The notes beneath the pieces are model-generated. The model was not told the DNA's origin and ran no database searches. It saw nothing but the letters and a program-made list of their open reading frames with translations. From NCBI GenBank assembly GCA_903834475.1, contig CAILJH010000035.1, forward strand, positions 31,843 to 95,842: a stretch of 64,000 bases of DNA. Direction: 5' to 3'. The position numbers and the translations under genes are program-made. This document shows positions 34,440 through 44,465 of this stretch, piece after piece. The stretch comes from an uncultured Prolixibacteraceae bacterium (lineage in GTDB: Bacteria; Bacteroidota; Bacteroidia; Bacteroidales; Prolixibacteraceae). Positions within the stretch are counted from its first letter, which is position 1, and each line of letters opens with the position of its first letter.

Positions 34440-36371
34440 TCAAATCATAAATTCTATTAAACTTTCAGTTCCTTTCTCGAGATGGCTAATTATTTCGAAT
34501 TTTCCTCCAAATGCTGTAACTCTATCCTGAATACTTTTCAATCCTTTGCCGGTTTTTGAAGGATCCAACTTTTCAGAATCGAAACCAATTCCATTGTCGA
34601 TCACTTGCACACAAATCCGGTCTTTTTCAGTAAATAATTGAATGTCAATCTGCCTGGCGTGTGCATGCTTGAGGGCATTGGTGGTCAATTCCTGCGTAAT
34701 GCGGTAAAGGGTAATTTCTATTTCCTTTTCATAACGCAAGTCATTGCCAAAAGTGTTCAAAGAGATTTTTGGCGGCCCTTCCGGAGCAACCTGTTTGATA
34801 AAATCATTCAATGCCGTTCGCAGTCCGTAATGCATCAATGTTTCAGGCATCAGATTATGAGCCACGCGCCGCATTTCGTTGATCGAGGTATCGAGCAAAT
34901 CGAGCGCATGATTGAAATGGGCCAGATTTTCGCTGGTCATGATTGCATTTTCTTTCATGGAGGATAATTTTAATTTTACACCTGTAAGCATTCCGCCCAA
35001 ACCATCGTGTAAATCGCCAGCCAGACGCGCGCGTTCGGCTTCTTCGCCCAATAAAACCGATTTTGCAGCAGTGAGTTGGCGTTCTTTTTCGAGTTCGAGT
35101 AGTTGTTTTTCTTTAATTTCAAGCTTTTGATCGGCAATAATTTTTTTGTGCCTGATATTCCTGAACTGCATCCACCCAATCACCAAAACCAGGATCAGGG
35201 AGCCGACCAGGATATAGATGATCAGGATCCGGCGCTGTTCGACCAATGTGAGCCTTTCGATTTCTCCTTGCTTTTTCTCGGTCTGATATTTCGTTTCCAG
35301 TTCAAAAATCTGCTTCGATTTTTCGTTGTTGTAAACCGAATCGCGCAAGGTCATGTACTTTTTGTAGTATTTCAGCGCATTCCTGTAATCTCTCTGGTAT
35401 TCATAGGTTTGAGCAATGTCTTCATACAGAAACTGGATCCCGTCTGTTCGTTTTTCACGTTCTCCGATTTTTTGGGATTCCAGTAAACAATCCAAAGCAA
35501 GATTATACTGATGATTCCGGCTATATATCTGTCCCAGCATGCGTATCGTAGAGGGTAACAGGTCGAAGTTATTCGTTTGCCGATAGTAATCAACGGCTTT
35601 TTGGACGTACTGTAAAGCTTTATCCAACTTGCCCATTCTCCGATACAAATTGCCAATATTTGACCAGGCATAGACTATGCCTTCATTATAATTTATTTTC
35701 TCAAGCAATTTCAGTGATTGCTGGTAAAAATTCAAAGCTGTATCATAGTCTGATCTGGTTTCTTCTATTGTTCTCTTTTCGCAATATTGGCGGGAGTTAT
35801 AAAGCGTTCCCAGATGATCCAGGACTTTGGCTGTATTGACCGTATCTTTCAGATTTTGATAAATTTTAAGAGCCTGCCCGTTGTATTCGAGTGCTTTGGA
35901 GAAAATTTCCTGATTAAGATACACCAAGCCTAACTGATCGTATAAGTTAGCCATTCGATTTTGATCATTTCGTTTTTCTTCAATCCGGAGGGCATTGATG
36001 AAACAGTTGGTGGCTTCCGAAAAGTTTTCTTTCGACATATAATACTGCCCTAACTCCTGAAGGATGACGGAAAGTTTTTTTACCAATCCTGCCTTGCAAG
36101 CCATCCGGATGGCTTTGCCTGCAATCGAAATTGTTGAATCAAGGCGGGTTTCGGCATCTTTTTCAAAAATTTGCATCTGCTGGTTCACCAACATTGAATC
36201 CAGTGCCTTCACTTCCAGCTTTTTGAAATCCTGTTCAAGCAGTTTTCCTACTAAATCATTGATGCCGGCGGTAGTTTGAGCATCGACTGATTTGCCGGGT
36301 ATAAGGCAAAAAGAAAGAATCATGCAGCATATGAAAACTATACCTCTTTTCATTCCTGAAACATTTTTCAT
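34440..36371 (-). CDS. TPR-repeat sensor histidine kinase (HisKA_3 type)
   Basis: The 643-residue protein has a signal peptide and a periplasmic region of tetratricopeptide repeats (about 100-345). One transmembrane helix (382-401) follows, then a coiled coil, a HisKA_3 dimerisation domain with H455 in ARLAGDLHDGLGG, and an ATPase domain (ELTTNALKHAHA, DNGIGFD, GKGLKSI). It probably senses a periplasmic protein or complex through the repeats and phosphorylates the downstream regulator. It is divergent from the first exported-protein cassette (106 bases apart), a suggestive but unproven regulatory link. Confidence 0.92.
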   Translation of the reverse strand: MKNVSGMKRGIVFICCMILSFCLIPGKSVDAQTTAGINDLVGKLLEQDFKKLEVKALDSMLVNQQMQIFEKDAETRLDSTISIAGKAIRMACKAGLVKKLSVILQELGQYYMSKENFSEATNCFINALRIEEKRNDQNRMANLYDQLGLVYLNQEIFSKALEYNGQALKIYQNLKDTVNTAKVLDHLGTLYNSRQYCEKRTIEETRSDYDTALNFYQQSLKLLEKINYNEGIVYAWSNIGNLYRRMGKLDKALQYVQKAVDYYRQTNNFDLLPSTIRMLGQIYSRNHQYNLALDCLLESQKIGEREKRTDGIQFLYEDIAQTYEYQRDYRNALKYYKKYMTLRDSVYNNEKSKQIFELETKYQTEKKQGEIERLTLVEQRRILIIYILVGSLILVLVIGWMQFRNIRHKKIIADQKLEIKEKQLLELEKERQLTAAKSVLLGEEAERARLAGDLHDGLGGMLTGVKLKLSSMKENAIMTSENLAHFNHALDLLDTSINEMRRVAHNLMPETLMHYGLRTALNDFIKQVAPEGPPKISLNTFGNDLRYEKEIEITLYRITQELTTNALKHAHARQIDIQLFTEKDRICVQVIDNGIGFDSEKLDPSKTGKGLKSIQDRVTAFGGKFEIISHLEKGTESLIEFMI

Positions 36372-36477
36372 TTACAAATATAAATTAGCGGGCCGACGAT
36401 AAAATCACCTTTTTAGGGGATATTCTTCCATTTTCAGCTCCTTAAATTTACTGTAATTATTTCAAACCCGAACTACC

Positions 36478-37434
36478 ATGAAACGAATTACAATTCTGGC
36501 ATTCACAACTTTACTCGCGCTGGTCACTTTTGGCCAGAGTACGCCGCTAAGTTTTCTATATGCAGCTCCCAATCCTCCGGAAAATGTTTGCCAGATGCAA
36601 GGCGATGCAAAAAGCGACCTTCAGGCAAAGATCGCCGAATTGACCGACAGCCTGGTGGCGATTATTGACCGTCAAAGCATGCTTGCCGAAGAAAACGCAG
36701 AAAAAAACGCGGACGAAATGAATGCCGGAGCATTGCGGAATGCGGGTTTTTCAGGAGTCAGAGCAAAAGATGTAAAGAACGCCGAAAACATGAGCGATGA
36801 AGAGGTGGAGGCTCTGGCCAATCAAATGGTCCAACAACGTTTAAACATGTCGATGGGCGATTTGAAGGATCTGGATAAACTGGATACCGTCGGCCAGAAA
36901 GCCTGGGCCGAAGGTATTGGCGCCGAGCAAATGGCAAATGCACAAACCAACCCGAAACAAACCAAAGACGAACAAGTCAGGTTCAAGTCACAAAAAAATA
37001 TGGTTTCGCAACAGAAATCGATGATGGACAAGCAGGCCGCCGGTGAATCAAAATACAGGCAACAACTCGATCTGCTTGACAAGGATGCAGCAAAAGCCAA
37101 AAAAGATCTCGACATTCTGCTGGAACCACTTTTTAAAAAGCTGCAAACTGCCAGCGACGATGCAGCGGTTGGGATTCGTCAGCAAATCCATGCCTTGCAG
37201 GATCAGTATTGCCTGAAGTTTACACCACGCTACCTTATTATTCTGGCCGATTACAAGGAATATATCAGGAAAGTGCTTCCTGAAACCAGCAAAATGGAAG
37301 CTAACCAAAATAAGCTGACCAAATCACAAACCGGCGTGGATAAAAACATTGTTCAAACCAATCAGCTTGGATTTGAACAAGTTAAAGCATACTATTTTCT
37401 TTTGGGGAATATTTTCAAATATAAGCTTTACTAA
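36478..37434 (+). CDS. Cassette protein A, copy 1: exported coiled-coil protein of unknown function
   Basis: The 318-residue product has a signal peptide (1-19) and long helical, charged stretches likely to form coiled coils. The block NMSMGDLKDL plus GQKAWAEGIGAEQMANAQ (about 122-155) is also found in the protein encoded at 44466-45437. No known domain is evident. It is the first gene of a four-gene set (A-B-C-D) repeated 8 kb downstream. All four products are exported, so they may form a periplasmic or surface complex. I do not recognise the family. Confidence 0.8.
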   Translation: MKRITILAFTTLLALVTFGQSTPLSFLYAAPNPPENVCQMQGDAKSDLQAKIAELTDSLVAIIDRQSMLAEENAEKNADEMNAGALRNAGFSGVRAKDVKNAENMSDEEVEALANQMVQQRLNMSMGDLKDLDKLDTVGQKAWAEGIGAEQMANAQTNPKQTKDEQVRFKSQKNMVSQQKSMMDKQAAGESKYRQQLDLLDKDAAKAKKDLDILLEPLFKKLQTASDDAAVGIRQQIHALQDQYCLKFTPRYLIILADYKEYIRKVLPETSKMEANQNKLTKSQTGVDKNIVQTNQLGFEQVKAYYFLLGNIFKYKLY

Positions 37435-37476
37435 ATCTACCCGAATAAATTTTCAGGAAGTATAAAAATCCCGACG

Positions 37477-38355
37477 ATGAAACAGTTTGTATTCCTCTTT
37501 TATCTGATGTTATTGGCGGCACTGGTTTTCGCGCAGACAACCACTTTGAATGCCGATCAAATCAGGCAGGAAATTGCCCGGGTCAGGCACGAAACCAATT
37601 ACAACGATCCGGTAAAAGCAAAGGAAGCCAACGAGAAAATCAAGGAACTTTCGAAAAAGTTGATCATTTTGAGCCAGACACCAAATCAAAAAAGCAATGT
37701 TCCTGAAAAAGCGAAGTCGGAAGACGAAGCCGATTTCAGGATTCAATTGTTCGACGATATGACGAGGATAGTGGCGTCAGACAAAAACTCAGAGATGGAT
37801 CTGGCGCTTGGCCTTCGCAACGAAATCGTGGAAGACTACAAGGAGGACGAGTCACCCAAAAATATTCCCCCTGAATTCCTGCAGGAAATGACACTTTTGG
37901 TCATCGACATGTCACTGCCAACGATCCAGCGAACGATTGATCTGATGCAGAATTACAAATCGATCAACACGTTGGTAATTACCGGAGGCAAAAACGGGGC
38001 AGCAGTAAATCTTGCTGATTTGATGACCCGGGCTGCCAAATTTCCATTAAAGAATTTGTATATCATCAATTTCAGAGAGTTTGTAACAACAATTCCCGAA
38101 CAGGTTAATCAGTTTAAATACCTTTCGACACTGGCTATTTATAACAACAAAATCAGTCAGTTACCGAATTTGAGCGGATGTTCGGCACAGCTCGATTCAT
38201 TGTTTGTCGATTCCAATCCGGTTGCGACCTTGTTTCCTGTGGTGAGTTCAATGAGCAAACTGAAGGCTCTTGGAATTGCAAAAACTTCCGTTGCACCTGC
38301 CGAAATCAATAAAATCGAAGCATTGCTTCCCAAATGCAAAATACTTACAAAATGA
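37477..38355 (+). CDS. Cassette protein B, copy 1: exported leucine-rich repeat-like protein
   Basis: The 292-residue product has a signal peptide (to about AQT at residue 22) and a helical segment ending IKELSKKLIILSQ. The C-terminal half holds leucine-rich-repeat-like strands (YLSTLAIYNNKISQLPNLSG, LDSLFVDSNPVATL). Leucine-rich repeats usually bind other proteins. It starts 42 bases after A and overlaps C by the ATGA junction, the same as in the second copy. Function is unknown. Confidence 0.8.
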   Translation: MKQFVFLFYLMLLAALVFAQTTTLNADQIRQEIARVRHETNYNDPVKAKEANEKIKELSKKLIILSQTPNQKSNVPEKAKSEDEADFRIQLFDDMTRIVASDKNSEMDLALGLRNEIVEDYKEDESPKNIPPEFLQEMTLLVIDMSLPTIQRTIDLMQNYKSINTLVITGGKNGAAVNLADLMTRAAKFPLKNLYIINFREFVTTIPEQVNQFKYLSTLAIYNNKISQLPNLSGCSAQLDSLFVDSNPVATLFPVVSSMSKLKALGIAKTSVAPAEINKIEALLPKCKILTK

Positions 38356-39524
38356 AGACCCGATCTATCATCCTCCTGTTCCTGGTACTTTTTGCATTTG
38401 AAAACTCAATGGCAAAGGAAATCCACTTTTTCCTGAAGGTCAAACTTACGACTTCCAATGGCGATACCCGTCCCATTGAAGGAGCTGTATCTTATTTCGT
38501 TTCGACACTGGACAACCAGATGAAGAAGGACTTTCCGTGCATTGTAATTACAACAGACAAAGATATCGCCGCCTTATTGGGACACGAACGCAGTCGTCAA
38601 TTACTGGGTTCGGGCAATGAGGGCGCAATGGAAAGTGTTCGCGATGCCCTGAATTGTGACTACCTCGTCATTTTAAATTTAACGACGATGGGAGATCAAT
38701 TTGTCGTTTCGGCAAAGGTCATTCCTTATAAAGGCAAGGATATCCAACCCATTGCGATGGCCATGGACAAGAGTGAATATTCTGCAAAAGCTGGTCACGA
38801 GATGCTGAATGCCTGCGATAATGTGGTCGCCAAGTTAATGAAGAGTCTGAAAAAGCTGGAGATTTGCCCTTTCGCAGGGCCGGTTAACGTGACATTTACC
38901 AGTCACAAACAGAAAGAAACTTCAGAGGAATATCCCGTTTTCTGCAATAATCAGGACGAAACTTTCAAAAAAACTACATTCAGGTACGAGAATGCTGAGA
39001 CTGAAATAAAACTACAAAAGGTTGGTGTCGAATATGCCTCGGGTAATATGATATACAGTGAAAATGATTCAACCGGAGAAATAGAAGAAAATGGCTGTTA
39101 CAAATGCCCTTCAGGAAGAATGGGAGGCCGTACTAACACTAAAACTATTATCACCAAAGAACTGGTAAATGATTTTTCGAATAGAAGTACAAAAGATGGA
39201 AAGTACATCAGCGATGTGCGGATCAAACTGATTTTCAACACCGACAGTACTTACAAGGTTTCGGTAAAAGGAGCTATGAAACGTACCGGGAAATACACGC
39301 AGCGGCACGAAGAAAAAGCAGAAGGTACTTGTGACGTAATTAATAAAGCTCCTTTCGTAATTCATTGGGATTCGGTGTCTGTCCCCTGCCGGTTCCTCTT
39401 CGGGCCATTTAAAGGAGCACCCAGCCAGAAAAAGTTGAAAGAAATACAAGATAAATTGTTTTCCGATACAATCGCGGGGTATGAATCCAAATTGCATATC
39501 GAATTTGACCTTAAACGCAATTAG
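38352..39524 (+). CDS. Cassette protein C, copy 1: exported CsgG-like/cysteine-motif protein
   Basis: From ATG 38352 the product has 390 residues with a signal peptide. The N-terminal half (FPCIVITTDKDIAALL, then LNCDYLVILNLTTMG) follows the pattern of CsgG/FlgO/LpoB-like domains, where a protein looks up a short helix-strand unit ending in a transport-like strand. The second half carries EICPFAGPVNV, NGCYKCPSGRMGGR and EEKAEGTCD. Copy 2 has these cysteines at matching positions, so disulfides or metal binding are likely. An upstream in-frame ATG (38334) is less likely because the copy-2 gene starts at the ATGA overlap. The CsgG-like assignment is tentative. Confidence 0.75.
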   Translation: MKTRSIILLFLVLFAFENSMAKEIHFFLKVKLTTSNGDTRPIEGAVSYFVSTLDNQMKKDFPCIVITTDKDIAALLGHERSRQLLGSGNEGAMESVRDALNCDYLVILNLTTMGDQFVVSAKVIPYKGKDIQPIAMAMDKSEYSAKAGHEMLNACDNVVAKLMKSLKKLEICPFAGPVNVTFTSHKQKETSEEYPVFCNNQDETFKKTTFRYENAETEIKLQKVGVEYASGNMIYSENDSTGEIEENGCYKCPSGRMGGRTNTKTIITKELVNDFSNRSTKDGKYISDVRIKLIFNTDSTYKVSVKGAMKRTGKYTQRHEEKAEGTCDVINKAPFVIHWDSVSVPCRFLFGPFKGAPSQKKLKEIQDKLFSDTIAGYESKLHIEFDLKRN

Positions 39525-39545
39525 TTCCAGACGAAACCGAAAATT

Positions 39546-40562
39546 ATGGAAACTGTCAGTTCATTTCTAATAATCACATTTGTTTTCTGTCACTTGGTTT
39601 TTCCTGCACAGAAAACAACTCTTCATTTGGATAAACCGGGAGTATATGTACCACTCAGGCAAACTGGGATTTCTGAATCAAATTGCGGGTTTACGAAGAC
39701 TGAAACATCGGCCTATTTTCTGAAATTGAAGGGTATTACCGAAGCTATCGGGCAAAACCCGGTGATGAACCCGCCGATAGGATTTGATTGTAAAATGGAC
39801 ATAACCTACTGGGAGTGCAATCTGAAAAAAATTTACGGAATCCCCGCTGAAATCAGTTTCTTCTTCCGGAGTTGGAGTTTGGAAAACGGCAAGGAAGTTC
39901 AATGGATCAATGAACCTCCGGAATGGGCGATACAGGTGAACCGACTAAAGGCATTTATCGGGAGCGGTTACAATTTAACCACCACCGAACCAAACGCTGC
40001 GAAACCCGGATTCAGCAGGACCAAATGGGAAGAGGCAGCCGATCGTTTAAACGAATTGTTTTTTGCACCCGGCCAAAAGGAACATCTGGCAACGGGATTG
40101 GACCGATACAAGGGTGAAATCGTGATTGTTTACCGGCCCGATCGACCCGAGTATTGGAAACAGGTTACCATCCGCGAGGTTTTTGATCTGCTTTTCGCTT
40201 ACTGGAGCTTGCATCCAAATCAGGAGGCATCTGAAGCAATTACCAAAATGCTGGAAGACGAATATTCCCATTTTTCGGTTTCGGAGCACGAGGGTTTTGC
40301 CTACTATGGCGATTCAGGTACCATCTCGAAAGTTGGAACCGATGCCACTCAACTTCCTGTTTTGTGCGTCAACCGCGAATATTGGGACAAGAAGATGCCA
40401 CGTTCGGCAGTTCAGCTTCTCTCTTTTTATTGTCCGGGTGATAAGGACTTTATCAGAAATGAGAAGGAAGAACGGTTGCGAAATAATGATGGAGCATATC
40501 ATCTGAGCAGGTTTCTGGAGGAATTTGATTTCATGAAACTGGTTCCATTGATCGACAAGTAG
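39546..40562 (+). CDS. Cassette protein D, copy 1: exported protein of unknown function
   Basis: The 338-residue product has a signal peptide (to about residue 22) and no domain I recognise. Segments shared with copy 2 are PPIGFDCKM/NPKGFDLDA, EWAIQVNRLKA in the middle, IVIVYRPDRPEYWKQVTIRE near residue 200, and the C-terminal QLLSFYCPGDKDF. It closes the A-B-C-D set, 21 bases after C. The conserved aromatic residues suggest a folded globular periplasmic domain. Confidence 0.78.
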   Translation: METVSSFLIITFVFCHLVFPAQKTTLHLDKPGVYVPLRQTGISESNCGFTKTETSAYFLKLKGITEAIGQNPVMNPPIGFDCKMDITYWECNLKKIYGIPAEISFFFRSWSLENGKEVQWINEPPEWAIQVNRLKAFIGSGYNLTTTEPNAAKPGFSRTKWEEAADRLNELFFAPGQKEHLATGLDRYKGEIVIVYRPDRPEYWKQVTIREVFDLLFAYWSLHPNQEASEAITKMLEDEYSHFSVSEHEGFAYYGDSGTISKVGTDATQLPVLCVNREYWDKKMPRSAVQLLSFYCPGDKDFIRNEKEERLRNNDGAYHLSRFLEEFDFMKLVPLIDK

Positions 40563-40663
40563 AAACTTCAGAAAAATAAATAAAACGTAGAATCCAGAAA
40601 CTACACAAAAAACGGGGCGTTACCGAAAAGCCAAATGAGTAGGGAACATAAACAATTACCAAA

Positions 40664-42202
40664 ATGAAAAAGATTTTACTCTTCGTAATTCTTGCATTAG
40701 CAATTAATGCTGTTACACAAGGCAAAGTCCTGGCTTCCAAGATGCAACATCCAATTTCCAGGAATACCGCAAATAGTCAAAGTCTCACTGTAGACGGTAT
40801 TTGGAATAATCCCGGAATTCATTCAGCAAAAAATCTGAGAGAATTCATTACAAATCAGAAGTTAGAGCCACTCACAACGATCCAGAAGATGGATAGTATT
40901 TACAATTGGAAGTGGGATTCCAACAATTCAGGATGGTTGAAAATATCTAAAACCATTAATATGGTATATGATGCCAGTAATTTGAAGATCAGTGATGCCG
41001 TAAAGAGATGGAATGGAAGCGCCTGGTTGGATTCTGTCCAAAGTACCTATACTTACGATGCCCAGAAAAGGCTCAGTGGAGGACTTACAAAAAGCTGGAA
41101 AAACAATGCCTGGGTGAATTCAAGACAAACGCTTATGACATACGACACCAGGAACAACCCAACTAATTTAACTTTTCAATATTGGGATGGAAGTGCCTGG
41201 CAAAGTTTAATGACTTTTGTATATACTTATGATTCAAGCTTTAATTTGATCAAATTAGTTTATCAAACCGCGATGGGAAGTATGATTTTGAATGGCAATC
41301 AAAGTATTAATACCTACGATTCAAATAACAATCAGTTAACCCAAATTAACCAGAACTGGGAAAATGGAGCTTGGGTGAATTCAGATCAAACAACATATAC
41401 TTACGATGCCAATAAAAACCAGACAAGCAAAATTACGCAGGGTTGGGACAATGATGCCTGGGTGAATGGAATAAAATATACTTACACTTATAATGCAAGT
41501 AATATCCAAACCGGTAATTCGGAGCAATTCTGGTCTGACAATGTCTGGAATAATACTTTTCAGACCACTTATGTCTACGATGCCAATAAAAACAGGACCA
41601 GTGAACTTACCAGTGGATGGGCTGACGGCACACTTGAGAACAGTAGTCAGGTCATTTATACTTATGACCTTAATAATGAAACCCATGAATTGCACCAGAC
41701 CTGGATCGATGGGGCGTGGGAGAATTCCGGGCAAACTACTAATACCTACAATGCGAATGGTAAAGAAACCGACAAGGTTCAACAATACTGGAATGGAAGC
41801 GATTGGTATTATGTGTCAAAATCAGGTACAACCTATGATGCCAACAATTTTGCAAAAAGTCTTTCAAATAAAAGGTGGGATAATAATGGCTTCTCTGTGG
41901 TTTCGGGTGACAGCACCTACTATTATTTTAAAACTGCCGTGGTTGCCGGAATTAATGATTTGAAGGATGAACCGATAGCTATCTATCCAAACCCAAGCAA
42001 TGGAAAGATTACCGTTAGCAGCCTAAGACCGATAAACTCAATTGAAGCGTACAATATCCTGGGCGAACGAATTTATTCAAACCTGAAATTCACCGTGCAG
42101 CATACCTCTGAAATTGATCTTTCCGGCCTGATTAAAGGGATCTGTTTCATTAAAATCAATATTGGGACTGATACATATAGCAAGAAAATTGTAATTCAGT
42201 AG
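40664..42202 (+). CDS. Type IX-secreted protein with about ten tandem repeats
   Basis: The 512-residue product has a signal peptide, about ten imperfect repeats of ~31-33 residues (pattern TYDANKNQTS...W..GAWVNS), and a C-terminal type IX sorting domain (AIYPNPSNGKITVSS ... KIVIQ). The repeats resemble YD/RHS-type beta-strand units, so the protein would form an extended surface structure after export through PorV/SprA machinery encoded elsewhere. It lies between the two copies of the four-gene cassette. Confidence 0.88.
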   Translation: MKKILLFVILALAINAVTQGKVLASKMQHPISRNTANSQSLTVDGIWNNPGIHSAKNLREFITNQKLEPLTTIQKMDSIYNWKWDSNNSGWLKISKTINMVYDASNLKISDAVKRWNGSAWLDSVQSTYTYDAQKRLSGGLTKSWKNNAWVNSRQTLMTYDTRNNPTNLTFQYWDGSAWQSLMTFVYTYDSSFNLIKLVYQTAMGSMILNGNQSINTYDSNNNQLTQINQNWENGAWVNSDQTTYTYDANKNQTSKITQGWDNDAWVNGIKYTYTYNASNIQTGNSEQFWSDNVWNNTFQTTYVYDANKNRTSELTSGWADGTLENSSQVIYTYDLNNETHELHQTWIDGAWENSGQTTNTYNANGKETDKVQQYWNGSDWYYVSKSGTTYDANNFAKSLSNKRWDNNGFSVVSGDSTYYYFKTAVVAGINDLKDEPIAIYPNPSNGKITVSSLRPINSIEAYNILGERIYSNLKFTVQHTSEIDLSGLIKGICFIKINIGTDTYSKKIVIQ

Positions 42203-42309
42203 ACTATTGATATTGCCTGCCTTCAAAAAGTATTGACTTGTATATTAATTTTAATTAAATTTAATGGAGCGTTCAGATTGGATTTAAAAAACTAAAACCT
42301 ATTTTCATT

Positions 42310-43620
42310 ATGAAAAAGATTATTCTTTGCCTAATGCTTCTAATAGCATCTGGCGTGTATCTAAACTCACTTACCGCCCAAATTAATCTTGGTGACAAGC
42401 TTAGAAGGCAGACCAACAACAGAGCCAATAAAAATGTTGATCAGGGGATAAACAAAGGTCTGGATAACGTCGAAAACGGAGTCAAAGACTTATTTAAAAA
42501 GAAAAAACCTCAACCTGATCAGTCAAAAGAGCAAGCTAAGGCAGATTCAGCAAAAGTCAAAGATCAATCTGGCAATAAGGATGGAAAACCTGCTGCCGAC
42601 GCAGCACCGTCACTGGCAACGTATTCCAAATTCGATTTTGTTCCGGGTGAGAAAGTCATTTTTTACGATGATTTCAGTCAGGATGCAGTGGGCGATTTTC
42701 CGGCACTATATAATACCAATGGTTCTGGAGAAATTGTAACCACAAACCTGTATCCGGGCAATTGGTTAAAATTTGTAACTCGTGATTGTATATGGACTGA
42801 CAAGTTGTTAACCCTTCCTGACAATTATACTTTAGAATTTGATATTATACCTATCACCGGAACGGAAGGCGGTATGGGTGGATGGGGTTTCAGGTTAATG
42901 AAATGCATTAACGAAAAATCGTGGGATAGTGGAGCCGTACCGGGAAAGGCCGGATTCGCTTTTGGGGTTGAATATTTTGGAAGAACATATTACAGAACAT
43001 ACAACAATAATTTAGATGGGAAATTTTGGGATCAGTCCGGTTCTAATGAAGACAAAAATACGTATGAGACAAAAGACAAAAAATACCACTTCTCTGTTTG
43101 GGTGCAAAAGACCAGAGTAAGGGTTTACCAGAATGAAACCAAGTTATTTGATTCGCCACGTGCCCTTCCGGATCCAACATTAAAATTCGACCGGATTCGG
43201 TTCGAAGACGGGGCTGCCATGGTATCCAACATCCGCATAGCGATTGGTGCTCCCGATATGCGTAACAAGCTAATGACTGAAGGAAAGTTGGTTAGCTACG
43301 GAATTTATTTCGACGTAAACAAAGATGTGGTGAAACCGGAATCGTATGGCACATTGAAAGGAATTGCCGACATTTTGAATGAAGTTCCTGAAGTAAAAGT
43401 GAAAATCGTTGGACATACCGATTCTGATGGTGATGATGCTAAAAATATGGATTTATCGAAGCGCCGCGCTGCATCTGTAAAAGCAGAACTGGCCAAATCA
43501 TTCGGTGTGAATGCAGATCGCCTCATCACCGATGGAATGGGCGAAAGCCAACCTGTAGCTCCCAACGATACTCCGGTTAATAAAGCACTGAACAGAAGGG
43601 TTGAATTCATAAAGCAGTAA
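42310..43620 (+). CDS. OmpA-family outer-membrane protein with central lectin-like domain
   Basis: The 436-residue product has a signal peptide and a low-complexity linker (about 25-95). A central region resembles a concanavalin/LamG-type jelly roll (about 110-315: VIFYDDFSQDAVGDFP, NYTLEFDIIPITG, FDRIRFEDGAAM). A C-terminal OmpA domain with VKIVGHTDSDGDD, LSKRRAASV and NRRVEF should bind peptidoglycan. This would tether an envelope assembly to the cell wall. It follows the type IX protein and precedes the TapB-like gene. Confidence 0.88.
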   Translation: MKKIILCLMLLIASGVYLNSLTAQINLGDKLRRQTNNRANKNVDQGINKGLDNVENGVKDLFKKKKPQPDQSKEQAKADSAKVKDQSGNKDGKPAADAAPSLATYSKFDFVPGEKVIFYDDFSQDAVGDFPALYNTNGSGEIVTTNLYPGNWLKFVTRDCIWTDKLLTLPDNYTLEFDIIPITGTEGGMGGWGFRLMKCINEKSWDSGAVPGKAGFAFGVEYFGRTYYRTYNNNLDGKFWDQSGSNEDKNTYETKDKKYHFSVWVQKTRVRVYQNETKLFDSPRALPDPTLKFDRIRFEDGAAMVSNIRIAIGAPDMRNKLMTEGKLVSYGIYFDVNKDVVKPESYGTLKGIADILNEVPEVKVKIVGHTDSDGDDAKNMDLSKRRAASVKAELAKSFGVNADRLITDGMGESQPVAPNDTPVNKALNRRVEFIKQ

Positions 43621-43648
43621 GAATGTAGCGCATTTAAAAATAACATCC

Positions 43649-43678
43649 AGCAAGGGATATTATCCAATGTCCCTTGCT
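43649..43678. terminator. Hairpin after the OmpA-family gene
   Basis: AGCAAGGGA pairs with TCCCTTGCT around a 12-base loop. No T-run follows directly, so termination is uncertain. Confidence 0.45.
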
Positions 43679-43761
43679 TGATCTGTAACAAATTTATTTC
43701 AACAATACCTGATCATTTATTTTAACTGCTTCGCTCAGTTAGTTAAACAAATCCTAAAAAA

Positions 43762-44445
43762 ATGAAAAAACTACTCGTAATCACAGTAATTATTCTTTCC
43801 GGAATGGTTCTGAAAGCTCAGGAAACATTCTTCCCAACCAAAGAAGGAACAGTTTTGATTTATAAGACTTTCGACAAAAAGGAAAAGATTACCAGCAAGT
43901 TAATATACACCATTAAACAGGTAAAAGTTAATGGTGACGACATGGATATAACCTACCAATATGAATCGATTGATCCGAAAGACAAGCTTTTATTCAAAGA
44001 GGACATTACCATCCACAAGAAAGGGGATAAGCTTTACCTGGATATGGGCAATTTCATCAACAAAGGAGCATTCCAGAAGAATGGTGAGATTCCCACCACT
44101 GTTGAAATAAAGGGAACCGATATGGAAATTCCATCGAACCCCAAACCAGGAGATGAACTTCCCAATGCCAATATCGAAATGTCGATGAAAATGGGGTTCG
44201 TCAATATGAAAATGTCGGCTCAGCTTAGCAACCGTAAAGTGGAAGCCATGGAAGATATTACCGTTAAAGCTGGTATTTATAAAAGCTACAAGTTTACCAG
44301 CTTGGTAAACGCCTCTGCAATGGGAATAAAGTCAGAATCAAATATAACTGAATGGTATGCAAAAGGCGTCGGAATTGTTAAAACAGAAAACTACGATAAA
44401 AATGGCAAACTCCAATCTTACACCGAACTGATCGAACTGAAGTAG
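43762..44445 (+). CDS. TapB-like (DUF3108-like) exported protein
   Basis: The 227-residue product has a signal peptide (to about residue 20) and a beta-rich body starting FFPTKEGTVLIYKTFD and ending TEWYAKGVGIVKTENYD, the pattern of TapB/DUF3108-like domains common in Bacteroidota. Such domains are found in periplasmic or lipoprotein contexts and have no firm role that I know. It is 20 bases upstream of the second A gene and probably co-transcribed with copy 2. Confidence 0.7.
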   Translation: MKKLLVITVIILSGMVLKAQETFFPTKEGTVLIYKTFDKKEKITSKLIYTIKQVKVNGDDMDITYQYESIDPKDKLLFKEDITIHKKGDKLYLDMGNFINKGAFQKNGEIPTTVEIKGTDMEIPSNPKPGDELPNANIEMSMKMGFVNMKMSAQLSNRKVEAMEDITVKAGIYKSYKFTSLVNASAMGIKSESNITEWYAKGVGIVKTENYDKNGKLQSYTELIELK

Positions 44446-44465
44446 CTTCAATTAATACAAACACA

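Noticed and set aside
40664..42202. CRISPR array, prompted by regular repeats in this region
   Set aside because: The repeats are protein-level (about 32 residues, imperfect) within one open reading frame with a sorting domain. No identical DNA repeats with unique spacers and no cas genes were seen.
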